A stretch of 64,000 nt of DNA, taken from assembly GCA_019753235.1 (NCBI GenBank), contig JAIELF010000011.1:212783-276782 (forward strand), written 5' to 3'. Source of the stretch: a bacterium. GTDB taxonomy: Bacteria; Planctomycetota; Planctomycetia; Kolteriales; Kolteriaceae. Below the pieces are notes generated by a model. That model saw only the letters and a list, made by a program, of their open reading frames with translations. It made no database searches and had not been told where the DNA came from. Of the stretch, positions 36,288-45,228 are shown in pieces. The translations under genes were made by a program, and so were the position numbers. The first letter of the stretch is position 1. Each line of letters starts with the position of its first letter.

Positions 36288-37856
36288 CTAGGTGCTTGCC
36301 ACCGCAGGTCGACGGGATTCGTACGTGCGGCCACCGTCGTTGCTTTCCCGATTGGTTAGGGCGATCTGATAAAGCTCGGCACCCTTGGGGGTCGGGTAGA
36401 CGCCGTTGACACAAGCCTGACACAATTCTCGCGACGGTTTGCCCACTGCCCGGGCCAGCGCATCGACCGGCAAATAGCGAAGGGAATCAGCGCCGATGGT
36501 CTCGGCCATTTTCGCTTCCATCGTCGGCGTCAAAACCAGCGAGCTACCCATGAATTTGGGAGCGAACAGTTCGCTGACGCGGGACATATCGATGCCATAA
36601 AAACAGGGGGCCACGATGGGCGGACAAGCGACCCGGACATGGACCTCTTTGGCATGGCCTCGTTCTTTGATGTGGCGAATCAGCGACGACATCGTGGTGC
36701 TGCGAACAATCGTGTCCTCGACCAGGATCACTCGTTTTCCACGAAGAACCTGAGGGATCGGCGTGTATTTCAGTTTCGCCTTTTCGACCCTATCGTCCCC
36801 CTGGATGAACGTTCGGCCGACGTAGCGATTGCGCATAAGGCCTTCCATCGAAGGAAGCTTCAACTTAAATGCCATCGCGTCGGCGGCAGCCTTGGCGGTG
36901 TCGGGGACCGGAACAACAATCGTGTCCTCATCCAAAGGAAGTGTTTCGCTGGCGGCCAGCTCTTCGCCCAAACGAGACCGAACTTGGTAGACACTTTCGC
37001 CGTCGAGTTCGCTGGCAACGTTGGCGAAGTAGATCCATTCGAAGAAGCAGTGGGCCTTCTTGCCCGGGGCGGCGACGCGTCCCGTCTGAACTTGCCCATT
37101 CTCGATGGTGATGATCTCGCCGGGCTCCATCGACCGAATCGTGTCAAAGCCGATGTTGGCCAATGCCACACTTTCACTCGCGAAGCCAATCAGCGCGCCT
37201 TGCTGCGCGACACACAAAGGACGAATCCCGAGCGGGTCGCGGACCGCGGCCATATCCCCTTGGGCATTCATGTAGAGAATGTTGTAAGCCCCATCGAACT
37301 TCTGCACGAGGTTCGAGAACATCTGCACCAAGTTCGGCTGATTCCCGCGAAGCTCGTAGCTGAGATGGTGCATGATGACGTCGGTGTCGGTATCGCGAAC
37401 GAGGTGGTAATCCTCCTTGCGGAGAAGCTCCTCGGCCAGCTCCGTGTAGTTGGCAAGCTGACCATTGAAAGCGAACGAGAACCATTTCCATTTGCAGCCA
37501 TGCTGCCGTTCCATCGGCTGGGCGTAGCTCTTATCGTCCTTGCCACATGTGGCATAACGAACGTGGCCGATTCCCGCTCGGCCGGCACAGCGCTTCATGA
37601 TCGATTCGAACTTCGGTCGATGGTTCAACCGAAATGCTTCAATGACCGAACCAACCTCTTTGTGCGTGCTGATCAGTTGAGGACGATCCGGTTCAAACGT
37701 GCTGATCCCGGCGGCCAACTGACCCCGGTTCTGCAGATCGAGCAGCATCCGCGGCAAGAAGCGAGTCGATTCTTCTGGCTGCGAAATAAGGGGGGATACC
37801 CCATTCGAAAGGTGATAGATCCCGGCAATGCCACATTCGTGGTGGAGTTCCGCCAT
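36288..37856 (-). CDS. purF: Amidophosphoribosyltransferase-family protein (PurF)
   Basis: The 522-aa protein has an N-terminal Ntn glutamine amidotransferase (Cys at residue 8 in [12 protein letters not shown], suggesting a short propeptide; [11 protein letters not shown] near 42; GHVRYATCG near 96) and a C-terminal phosphoribosyltransferase domain ([14 protein letters not shown], the PRPP loop, about 381). Cys residues at [19 protein letters not shown] and the CQAC near 485 match the Fe-S ligand pattern of the Bacillus-type enzyme. It catalyses the first step of purine synthesis. The ATG at 37856 is preferred over 37892. Substitution of the usual LQHRGQESAGI by [11 protein letters not shown] is noted but does not remove the catalytic Cys. 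No other pur gene is adjacent. Confidence 0.92.
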   Translation of the reverse strand: MAELHHECGIAGIYHLSNGVSPLISQPEESTRFLPRMLLDLQNRGQLAAGISTFEPDRPQLISTHKEVGSVIEAFRLNHRPKFESIMKRCAGRAGIGHVRYATCGKDDKSYAQPMERQHGCKWKWFSFAFNGQLANYTELAEELLRKEDYHLVRDTDTDVIMHHLSYELRGNQPNLVQMFSNLVQKFDGAYNILYMNAQGDMAAVRDPLGIRPLCVAQQGALIGFASESVALANIGFDTIRSMEPGEIITIENGQVQTGRVAAPGKKAHCFFEWIYFANVASELDGESVYQVRSRLGEELAASETLPLDEDTIVVPVPDTAKAAADAMAFKLKLPSMEGLMRNRYVGRTFIQGDDRVEKAKLKYTPIPQVLRGKRVILVEDTIVRSTTMSSLIRHIKERGHAKEVHVRVACPPIVAPCFYGIDMSRVSELFAPKFMGSSLVLTPTMEAKMAETIGADSLRYLPVDALARAVGKPSRELCQACVNGVYPTPKGAELYQIALTNRESNDGGRTYESRRPAVAST

Positions 37857-38208
37857 GCGGGGCTCATCCTTTCCGCTCGCCAGAAACAGCAATCGCTGGG
37901 TAAGTTGCCGCGACTAAGAGGCCTAAGAGGTATCTGCTCTTTCGGGCCTACCCAGTGATTATACCGTCCTTGCTCGCCGCGTCCTCTCGGTTGCGCTGGT
38001 CCTCGCGAATCACCTCTTTTGCCAAGTTTTTTCCAGAAGATGGGCAAGAAGGGGAGAATCCCCGATTGCGTAAAGAATGCCGATTTTTCTGCCGATACCG
38101 ACTCTAACGGTTCTGTCGGCAAGCGATCTCTCTCTTTGCGAGCGATGACGAGACTTGCCGGCGAGTGTTTCGCCAAACGAGGTCGTATCGGCCTCGAAGG
38201 AGCTGGGC
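37857..38208. other. 352-bp divergent region, purF / subtilase gene
   Basis: On the minus strand a perfect TATAAT (37963-37958) lies about 100 bp upstream of the purF start, with no clear -35. Two direct copies of CCTCTTAG (minus strand, about 37914-37930) lie between it and purF. On the plus strand, two hairpins precede the subtilase gene: GGGGA-GAA-TCCCC (about 38051-38063) and a nested one, TGCCGA...TCGGCA enclosing ACCG...CGGT (38090-38121). No gene is seen. Confidence 0.4.
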
Positions 38209-41058
38209 ATGGGATGGTTTTCCCGCAAAAAAAAGAGCCAAGACCCGAATCAAAACTCCGCGCGGACCGCCCGGGCACGCGGGATGGAATCGCTTGAAGA
38301 ACGAACGGTTCTCTCAGGGCTGACGATCTCCGACGAACTCGCGCGGGCGCTCAAGCTCGGTTCGCAGAGTGGTGGGAAGATCGATTCGAGTCTGGCGCAG
38401 TTGTATGACGCTTACTCTCACCGAACGACAGACCAGAACTTCTCCATTGGCCAAACATCGGTCGCCAACGGACGTGTCTATCTCGACGATGGTCGAGTCT
38501 CAATCTCGGTCCGTAGCAAGGGGAGCGTCGGCGAGTTGAACGGCCAATTGGCCGGGATCGGTATCCAGGGAGCACGGATCAACGGTGACGCCGTCACCGG
38601 TTGGTTGGGCGTCGACAAGATTGACGACTTGATGGGGCTTTCCTCCGTCCGGAGTGCGGAGTGGAACATCGCTCCCGTGACCAACGTCGGTCTTGTGACC
38701 AGTCAGGCCGATATCGGGCTCCGTGCCAATATCGCCCGCGCTACCTACGGCGTCGATGGCCGGGGTGTCCGGATTGGCGTGATCTCTGACAGTTACAATG
38801 CGCTCGGGGGAGCACCCGCGGGGGTCCTGTCGGGTGATTTACCCGCAAATGTTGTGGTACTCGCGGACGAGGCATTTTTCGGTGGTGGGATTGCCAGTGA
38901 CGAAGGTCGGGGCATGATCGAACTGATCCACGATCTCGCACCGGGAGCGGAAATTTACTTTCATGCCGTTGGCAGCACTCCTTCCGACATGGCCAGCGCG
39001 ATGGAACGACTGGCAGCGGCAGGATGCAGCATCATCGTCGACGACATCGGTTTCTTTACCGAGCCCCTCTTTCAAGACGGCATCATTGCCCAGACGATCG
39101 ATCGGCTCTCGAATCAAGGCGTGGTCATGATTGGCTCGGCAGGCAACTCGGCCGCGGAGTCTTTTGAAGATAACTTCCGCAAAAGCGGACAGTTTATCGA
39201 GGACTTCTTTCCGCCCGGCACGACGGATGATGCACTCCGCGCGGCCATCGGTACTGGCGAGCTGATGGACTTCAATCCGGGCAACTCCGTTGACATTATC
39301 CAGCCGGTCGTCAGCGGCGGGTCGGTTCTGTTTCTGCAGTGGGACAATAGCTTTGCCTCGGCCACGGGCGGTCGAGTCGGTGCGATCCACGATTACGATG
39401 TGCTGGTGGTGAATGCCGACGGCGAATTGATCAACTTGAGCTTTGATCGAAATGTCGTTACCGGCGATGCGTTCGAAGCAGTCGTCATTCCGGAGGACGC
39501 GGCAGGCATCCTGATCGTCAATCGGACGGGCGCGAACAATTTCCTCAAGTACACCTGGAACGGTCCGTTCAACGCCTTCGAGTTCACCAACACCCAAATC
39601 GGTCATTCGTCGATGACGGGCAACCACCAGGCGGCGGGCCTGATTGCCGTTGGGGCCGCCTTCTACAACAACCCCGTCAACAATCCCGAGGATTTCACCT
39701 CGCTGGGAACCGTCAAAATCTTCTTTGATACCGACGGAAATCGCGTCACCACGACGTACCGCAACAAGCCCCAAGTGACGGGGATCGATGGTACCAACAC
39801 GACCTTTTTCGGTGGGATCGATGTCGAAGGGGATGGCTTCCCGAACTTCTTCGGGACCTCGGCCGCGGCTCCGCACGTGGCGGCCGTCGCTGCCCTCATG
39901 AAACAAGTCGCTCCCAGCGCGACGCCCAGACAGATTCGAATCGCCCTCGAACAGACCGCGGCCGACATGGGCCCGGTCGGATACGACTTCTTCACCGGCT
40001 ACGGCCTGGTCCAAGCCGATGCGGCGATCGCCTTCCTCCAGCGAAATCTTCGAAGCGTCATCATCGTCGATGTGTCACAGTCGATGACCAGCTTCGACTC
40101 GCTGGACATCAATGGCGACGGGAATCTCTCTCAAGCCGACGATCTTGATAACGACGGCGTGAAGGGGACCCCCCTTGATCAGGCGATCGCTGTCTTGAAT
40201 CGGCTCGACACCGAACGATTCTTTATGCCCAAGGTGTCGGTGATCGTCTTCGGTCGCGATGCTCGCTTCATTGATGTCTCGCCCGAAGCCGGCGTCCAGA
40301 CCGAAACCAACTACGTGCCGGGCTACATCCAGCAGCTCACGTCGATCGCCACGGGACAGGGTGGATCGCTGCAGACGACGCTCGTCGATTCATCGAAGAG
40401 CTACTACGATCGGGCTCTTTGGCTGATGTACAACACCATCCAGCCCAACGAGTTTGTCGACGCCTATTTGATCACGGATGGTTCGGGCCTGCTCGGCAGC
40501 AGCAACTTGGTGATCAATGCATTGGCCTCGAAAGATGTGACGGTCAACACCTTCGTCGTCGGTCACTATTACACTGCCGGGAGTTTGGGCGCCGTCCAGC
40601 GAATTGCCGACGGAACGCAGGGAAGTGTCGCGTTGGACTTCACCCCCAAGATCGTCGACAACAAGGCCATTCGCCCGGTCGCGTCGACCAATCCGTTCCC
40701 ATCCAACAACATCGCCCTTAATCAGTTCGAATCGATTTTCACGAACGGCTTCCAACCGATGCGGCTCAACGGTGTCGATGCGGCCAACGCCTTCCGACCG
40801 ACTCTCTCGACCAACAGTGGCGGGACCAGTTACAGCTCGTTCTTTAACTTCTCGTCGTCGCGACGCACACAGAACTCGACGAGCACCGACGACACGGATG
40901 TTGCCGTCGGCACGCCGGTCAATCCTGATCCTTCACGGGATGATAACGGCGGAAGCGATGTCGGCGAGCCGAGACCAGGAGATGTCGTGATCGAACTCGA
41001 TGATCCTGTCTTGATCGATCGAACCGATTCCGATTTGACCGAAGCCAGCAATGTCTGA
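38209..41058 (+). CDS. Secreted subtilase (S8-like) fused to a von Willebrand A domain
   Basis: The 949-aa protein starts at the ATG at 38209 (AAGGAG 6 nt upstream). The N-terminus is basic (MGWFSRKKKSQDPNQ) and carries MESLEERTVLSG (about 26-37), the planctomycete LEPR-like element of large surface proteins. The protease part has an Asp motif RIGVISDSYN (about 187-196), oxyanion Asn in MIGSAGNSA (about 305) and nucleophile Ser in FFGTSAAAPHVAAVAAL (about 548-564). The canonical HGT histidine motif is not seen; DEGRGMIELIHD occupies its place (about 231-242). A vWA domain follows (MIDAS VDVSQSM, about 620), with an EF-hand-like loop DINGDGNLSQADD inserted. The C-terminal tail is Asp/Ser-rich. 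Probable role: surface protease or adhesin; activity uncertain. Confidence 0.85.
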   Translation: MGWFSRKKKSQDPNQNSARTARARGMESLEERTVLSGLTISDELARALKLGSQSGGKIDSSLAQLYDAYSHRTTDQNFSIGQTSVANGRVYLDDGRVSISVRSKGSVGELNGQLAGIGIQGARINGDAVTGWLGVDKIDDLMGLSSVRSAEWNIAPVTNVGLVTSQADIGLRANIARATYGVDGRGVRIGVISDSYNALGGAPAGVLSGDLPANVVVLADEAFFGGGIASDEGRGMIELIHDLAPGAEIYFHAVGSTPSDMASAMERLAAAGCSIIVDDIGFFTEPLFQDGIIAQTIDRLSNQGVVMIGSAGNSAAESFEDNFRKSGQFIEDFFPPGTTDDALRAAIGTGELMDFNPGNSVDIIQPVVSGGSVLFLQWDNSFASATGGRVGAIHDYDVLVVNADGELINLSFDRNVVTGDAFEAVVIPEDAAGILIVNRTGANNFLKYTWNGPFNAFEFTNTQIGHSSMTGNHQAAGLIAVGAAFYNNPVNNPEDFTSLGTVKIFFDTDGNRVTTTYRNKPQVTGIDGTNTTFFGGIDVEGDGFPNFFGTSAAAPHVAAVAALMKQVAPSATPRQIRIALEQTAADMGPVGYDFFTGYGLVQADAAIAFLQRNLRSVIIVDVSQSMTSFDSLDINGDGNLSQADDLDNDGVKGTPLDQAIAVLNRLDTERFFMPKVSVIVFGRDARFIDVSPEAGVQTETNYVPGYIQQLTSIATGQGGSLQTTLVDSSKSYYDRALWLMYNTIQPNEFVDAYLITDGSGLLGSSNLVINALASKDVTVNTFVVGHYYTAGSLGAVQRIADGTQGSVALDFTPKIVDNKAIRPVASTNPFPSNNIALNQFESIFTNGFQPMRLNGVDAANAFRPTLSTNSGGTSYSSFFNFSSSRRTQNSTSTDDTDVAVGTPVNPDPSRDDNGGSDVGEPRPGDVVIELDDPVLIDRTDSDLTEASNV

Positions 41059-41119
41059 GCCGGTTTAACGGCCTATGAATTGATCAGATCGCCAAGCGCG
41101 AGGGGGGGCGTTTCGTTGA

Positions 41120-42301
41120 TCATATCGCTTCCCAGTGAATGCTCTGCACCTCGGGAAACGTCCGACGGAGGCGGTCTTCCCATGAAGGAAGGCCGCTGAT
41201 CGCGACGCTCGGAATCGTGGGTCCCGCGAAGGTGATCGCGGCGGAAAGTTCGTCCCCCTCGAGGCGAATGTTGCCGAGCTTCCCTCCGATGGGTTCGACG
41301 AGGGGTGTCAATTCCATGTCCAGCCATTCCCTGATGGTCTGTCCTAGATCGCATCCAAAGGGATGGCGATTATTCTTTTCGACCTGACGAGCGAACTCGA
41401 CATCCTCATGGAGTTGATTCTTCAATTCGTCGAGCGAGGCAAACGCGCGGACCTCGCGGACAAACCGCAGAAGATCCAGCTCGATCGATTGGTTGTAAAG
41501 GTCGCCCACAAAGTCAATCAAATGAGCTTCGACTTTTCGCTGATCGATTCCAAACGTGGGGTTACCGCCGATGTTGACCGCGGCAGGGTACGAACGACCC
41601 TTCACCCAAGCTCGACAGGCATAGACTCCTTCGCCGGGAATGATCACGGGAACATGGGCGAGATTCGCCGTCGGAAAGCCGATGGTTCGGCCCCTTTGAT
41701 CACCCTGGACGACCAATCCCTTCAATCGGTGAGGCCGGCCGAGAATCTCGGTTGCTTGCTCGACCCGTCCTAGGGCGAGTTCCCGTCGCACCTGGCTGCT
41801 GGAGATTTCCCTGGCGTCGTCACCATGAATGATGTCAATGACATCTAAGCCGATGTCGGCGGAATGACATTGCTCGGCCAGGATCTCGATCGTTCCGCTT
41901 CGACCCTGCCCGTAGCAGAAGTTTCTTCCTTCGACCATGCCACGAGCGTGGAGTCGACCGAGGACGACATCGTGAAAGAAGGCATTGGCCGATAGATTCA
42001 AAAACGAAGTTGAGGTCGCCAGCAGAATCGCTTGGTCGGCACCGGCGGCTAGCAGCAGTTCTTCTTTTCGTTCGGGCCAAACCAGGGCTTCCGGGGCGGC
42101 TTGCGGTCGGATGAGCCGAAGAGGATGTGGCTCGAAGCTGACGGCGATGGCGCGCGCATTTGTCTCGCGCGAACGCTGTCGAAGTCTTGCTAAGAGTCGG
42201 CAATGTCCCCGATGAACGCCGTCGAAGTTGCCGATGGAGACGACGCCCCCTTCGAGCGTGGGTCCGACATCGGAAAACGGATCGACCTGCACGGAGATCA
42301 C
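41120..42301 (-). CDS. ribF: RibF-type riboflavin kinase / FAD synthetase with NifU-like C-terminal extension
   Basis: The 393-aa protein is longer than usual RibF (about 310). The FMN adenylyltransferase domain has SIGNFDGVHRGH (about 22-33), EPHPLRL (about 57) and EISSSQVRRELALG (about 165-178). The riboflavin kinase domain has RGRTIGFPTANL (about 203-214), VYACRAWV, NIGGNPTFG and the final LDELKNQLHEDVEFARQ. Residues about 320-393 form an extra domain that matches the C-terminal NifU scaffold pattern (EPIGGKLGNIRLEGDELSAA...; PSWEDRLRRTFPEVQSI), but the CxxC pair is replaced by non-Cys residues. The start is uncertain: no ATG is available after the upstream gene ends, and GTG codons at 42301 or 42292 are the best options. 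It makes FMN and FAD. Confidence 0.88.
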   Translation of the reverse strand: MISVQVDPFSDVGPTLEGGVVSIGNFDGVHRGHCRLLARLRQRSRETNARAIAVSFEPHPLRLIRPQAAPEALVWPERKEELLLAAGADQAILLATSTSFLNLSANAFFHDVVLGRLHARGMVEGRNFCYGQGRSGTIEILAEQCHSADIGLDVIDIIHGDDAREISSSQVRRELALGRVEQATEILGRPHRLKGLVVQGDQRGRTIGFPTANLAHVPVIIPGEGVYACRAWVKGRSYPAAVNIGGNPTFGIDQRKVEAHLIDFVGDLYNQSIELDLLRFVREVRAFASLDELKNQLHEDVEFARQVEKNNRHPFGCDLGQTIREWLDMELTPLVEPIGGKLGNIRLEGDELSAAITFAGPTIPSVAISGLPSWEDRLRRTFPEVQSIHWEAI

Positions 42302-42362
42302 CTCGCCGAGATGTGTGACCTCTCCATCATATAGGTGAATTGGCCCGCGGGTCTTAGCAAGC

Positions 42363-43550
42363 TTATTGAGGGGAACTGGCGAGAACGAGCTCAGCATCCA
42401 GCGACTGTTTCTGACCCCCTTCAAAGCGATCGAACTTCACCCGGACGGTGTCGCCGGGCTTATGTTTTCGAAGGATTCCGCGAAGATCGAGCATATTGTC
42501 GATGGGAGCGTCATCGATGGCCGTGATCAGGTCGCCGTACGAAACCGATCCATTCGCCAGCGGAGCGACTCCCTTCAGTCCCGATTTCTCGGCCGCTGAT
42601 CCTTCTTCCACTTTGCGAACCATCACTCCTTTGGGGATGCCGTTGGCCCGAAGCAAGCGTTCGTCGATCACCAGAATTCCCAGGGAGGCCTGTTGCGGGG
42701 CGACATTTTGGCCTGCCTCGCGAATGAGTTCCGGCACGATCCGATTGATGACATCCACCGGCACCGCGAAGCCGATGTTGGAAGCAAGCGCCCGGGCATC
42801 GACCGCGGTGGTCATGCCGATCAAGCGCCCCGTACTATCGAGAAGTGGTCCCCCGGAACTTCCTGGACTGATGGCGGCATCGGTCTGGATCAGGTTTTGA
42901 ATCTCGCGACCTTCTCTCGTCTGTATCGATCGTCCCAGCGCGCTGACTAGGCCCGCGGTCAGGGTGTAGTCGTACCCGAACGGGTTGCCGATCGTGAATG
43001 CCTTTTGTCCCACGAGAAGATCTTTCGATGTTCCGATCGGGATTGGCCGAAGGACGTTCGATTTCGGTTCGATTTTAACGACGGCAATGTCGTGGTCGGG
43101 ATCGGCTCCGACGAATCGCGCGGGATATTCCTCGCCGTTTTTCAGTCGGATTCGGCATTGGCCTCCCGATCGGGCGGCCGAGGCGATGACATGAAAGTTC
43201 GTGACGATGTTCCCTTTCTCGTCCCAGACGAAACCGCTTCCCGTTCCTTGAGGCACGGTCAGGGGTTCCATCCCAAGAAGCCCTTGCCGCCAGCCTTGCG
43301 CGAGAGTCGTGACGAAGACCGTGCTGGGCGAAACGCTTTCAAAGATTTCGACAGTCGCTTGTTCGTCTGCGGCTAGGTCGCCTCGGGGCGTGATCGCTCG
43401 CGGGATGGCGTTGGGGTCTCCGAGCGATGGGAGAAATGCTCGCGAGAGTGAATTTCGGCTTAGGTAGAGACCCAAGGCGACGATGACGGCCAACAACAGC
43501 CAGCGGAACCGATTCTCGCCGGGGGAGGTTACGGATCCGAAGCTGCTCAT
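42363..43550 (-). CDS. Membrane-anchored HtrA/DegS-like serine protease
   Basis: The 395-aa protein has an N-terminal transmembrane anchor (about residues 16-32, WLLLAVIVALGLYL). The trypsin-like domain shows NIVTNFHVIAS (catalytic His), DPDHDIAVVKI (Asp) and DAAISPGSSGGPLLD (Ser). A C-terminal PDZ domain follows (about 290-385, GVMVRKVEEGSAAEKSGL). It would degrade or sense misfolded envelope proteins on the periplasmic side. It is 61 bp upstream of the ribF start on the same strand. It differs from the unanchored protease at 29234-30241 by the membrane helix. Confidence 0.92.
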   Translation of the reverse strand: MSSFGSVTSPGENRFRWLLLAVIVALGLYLSRNSLSRAFLPSLGDPNAIPRAITPRGDLAADEQATVEIFESVSPSTVFVTTLAQGWRQGLLGMEPLTVPQGTGSGFVWDEKGNIVTNFHVIASAARSGGQCRIRLKNGEEYPARFVGADPDHDIAVVKIEPKSNVLRPIPIGTSKDLLVGQKAFTIGNPFGYDYTLTAGLVSALGRSIQTREGREIQNLIQTDAAISPGSSGGPLLDSTGRLIGMTTAVDARALASNIGFAVPVDVINRIVPELIREAGQNVAPQQASLGILVIDERLLRANGIPKGVMVRKVEEGSAAEKSGLKGVAPLANGSVSYGDLITAIDDAPIDNMLDLRGILRKHKPGDTVRVKFDRFEGGQKQSLDAELVLASSPQ

Positions 43551-43807
43551 GAACCGGTTCCTTTTGCTTAATCTGCTGACTGCTACTGATACGTTCTCCG
43601 TGGGCCGATGTCGAGACAGCCAATCGGAAACGGGTCGGCCTTGCCATCCGAGCGATGGGTCGATCCGAAAAGACGTACTTCCCTTGGTACGAGGGTTGGC
43701 CCTGGCCTGTTGGAGAGGACGCGATGGATCAAAAGGATCCGTTGGACAGGCTCCCGCCGGCCCGGTATCGTGGGCGGGATACCTTTCCCTCTTCCAGGAT
43801 AGGTTGG

Positions 43808-43880
<73 letters not shown>

Positions 43881-43897
43881 CTCACCTCAGCTCGTGC

Positions 43898-43963
43898 TTG
43901 CTGCCGGGCGTACTCGAAACGCTCGATTACTTGCTGCCGGGCGTACTCGAAACGCTCGATTAC
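43898..43963 (+). repeat. 33-bp tandem repeat (two full copies plus a partial third) after tRNA-Met
   Basis: Two identical 33-bp units (43898-43930 and 43931-43963), each starting TTGCTGCCGGGCGTACTCGA, are followed by a partial third (TTGCTGCTGTG). The segment CTGCCGGGCGTACTC matches the 3' end of the adjacent tRNA (CTGCCGGGCGCACTC) at 14 of 15 bases, so each unit seems to carry a copy of the tRNA 3' terminus. Confidence 0.85.
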
Positions 43964-44071
43964 TTGCTGCTGTGTCGCACGGGTATATCTAGAGAAGCTT
44001 TTGCCGGCCGATCATCCATAATAGAGCTGTTAGCGGAAGAATGGGCTTTCGATCGAGGGGGCGATTGCATC

Positions 44072-44422
44072 ATGGCATTTTGGGATGGGCTGGTCGGGAC
44101 GGCACTGGTGATCGGCGTGGGCGTTTGCCTGCTTTATGTCATCATTTCTCTTTTGATGCCCGAACTGGGCCCCAACGAACGAACCGCTCCCTCGGCTCTG
44201 GGCCTGTCGAAAGATCGATGGCTGGTCCTGGCCGGCTTCCTCTATTTCATTGCGGTCGGACTCGAACTGACCAAAGGCTGGGCTGACGGCTCGAGCCTGG
44301 GCGAGATGATTTACGGCCTCGGTCGTCTCTTTACTGTTGGCGGAGGTTTGGCGATCTTGACCGTAGCGGGCACCGACGCCCTGTTATCCTTCAAGCGAAA
44401 GTTCCGCCGATCGAACTCGTAA
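44072..44422 (+). CDS. Small membrane protein, 116 aa
   Basis: Not assigned to a family. The ATG at 44072 (MAFWDGLVGTALVIGV) follows GAGGGGG about 11 nt upstream; the frame is open to 43655 but would run through the tRNA gene. Hydrophobic helices are at about 7-28 (VGTALVIGVGVCLLYVIISLL), 52-70 (WLVLAGFLYFIAVGLEL) and 85-105 (LGRLFTVGGGLAILTVAGTD), ending in a basic tail (KRKFRRSNS). It is convergent with the phosphodiesterase gene, 11 bp apart. Confidence 0.65.
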   Translation: MAFWDGLVGTALVIGVGVCLLYVIISLLMPELGPNERTAPSALGLSKDRWLVLAGFLYFIAVGLELTKGWADGSSLGEMIYGLGRLFTVGGGLAILTVAGTDALLSFKRKFRRSNS

Positions 44423-44433
44423 AGAACGAAACC

Positions 44434-45228
44434 TCACTTCGGACTCAAAAGATAAGAGCGAAGCCGAGGTAAGTCATCCGTGTTGATCAGGTCGACCTTG
44501 GCCGATCGGAGTTCATCCCAAAGCGATTCCTTTTCGGGCGTGGCCCAGAATCGAACAATACTCCCTCGCTGATGGGCTTTGTCGACGAATTGCCGAAGCT
44601 TCTCTTTTTCTCCTGTCGGCATGGGACCCTCGCCCCGCCAACGAAAGAGCGAACCCCAAGATTCGCTGATCATCGGCATCAAGTCGCTGGCGACGGTTGA
44701 TTCCAAATCGCCGGGCCGACCGTCGATACCGACCATTCGCTCGGCATCATCGGCAATGGTCTTTTGGGGTCGATCTCCAGAGATGACCACCGTTACCGCG
44801 CCTGCTTTCCAAATACCTGCCTCTAAATGACCCAACATCTCGCGATATCTCGTCAGAACCTCGCGAAGCCGAGCGTACGTTTTCTCGCCGGTGGATTTGA
44901 AATCAATGAGAAGCACCAGCGGCGGACCATCCTTATACACCTTACCGCCGTGTTGACGCACGCGCTCGAGGAGCGGATCCAGATACAGCTTTTCCAGCGT
45001 CCGATCCTTCTTAAGCTCAAGGCGGGAATGACCCACCAGAAGGTCATTACCCACCAGAAAAATATCGGCTTCAACACTGCCGAACCCATGATCGAGCGCG
45101 TCAATCAAGGGCCGAGCATGAGCATAATCGTTGTGCGCGTGCGCCTGTGGAACGGGCGTAACGTCGTCGCTTCGGATGGTCGATCCAACGAAGAAGAGTC
45201 CTAGCATCGACCAAAGATACGTCTTCAT
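44434..45228 (-). CDS. Secreted PLC/GDPD-like phosphodiesterase
   Basis: The 264-aa protein has a signal peptide (about 1-20) and a TIM-barrel phosphodiesterase pattern: QAHAHNDYAHARPLIDALDH (N-terminal catalytic His region, about 28-47), FGSVEADIFLVGNDLLVGHS (the Glu/Asp metal site and second His, about 49-68), and LVLLIDFKSTG. Relatives cleave glycerophosphodiesters or phosphatidylinositol; substrate unknown. Its ATG overlaps the hpnE stop (ATGA), so it is coupled to the squalene genes. AAGGA lies upstream, inside hpnE. Confidence 0.8.
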   Translation of the reverse strand: MKTYLWSMLGLFFVGSTIRSDDVTPVPQAHAHNDYAHARPLIDALDHGFGSVEADIFLVGNDLLVGHSRLELKKDRTLEKLYLDPLLERVRQHGGKVYKDGPPLVLLIDFKSTGEKTYARLREVLTRYREMLGHLEAGIWKAGAVTVVISGDRPQKTIADDAERMVGIDGRPGDLESTVASDLMPMISESWGSLFRWRGEGPMPTGEKEKLRQFVDKAHQRGSIVRFWATPEKESLWDELRSAKVDLINTDDLPRLRSYLLSPK

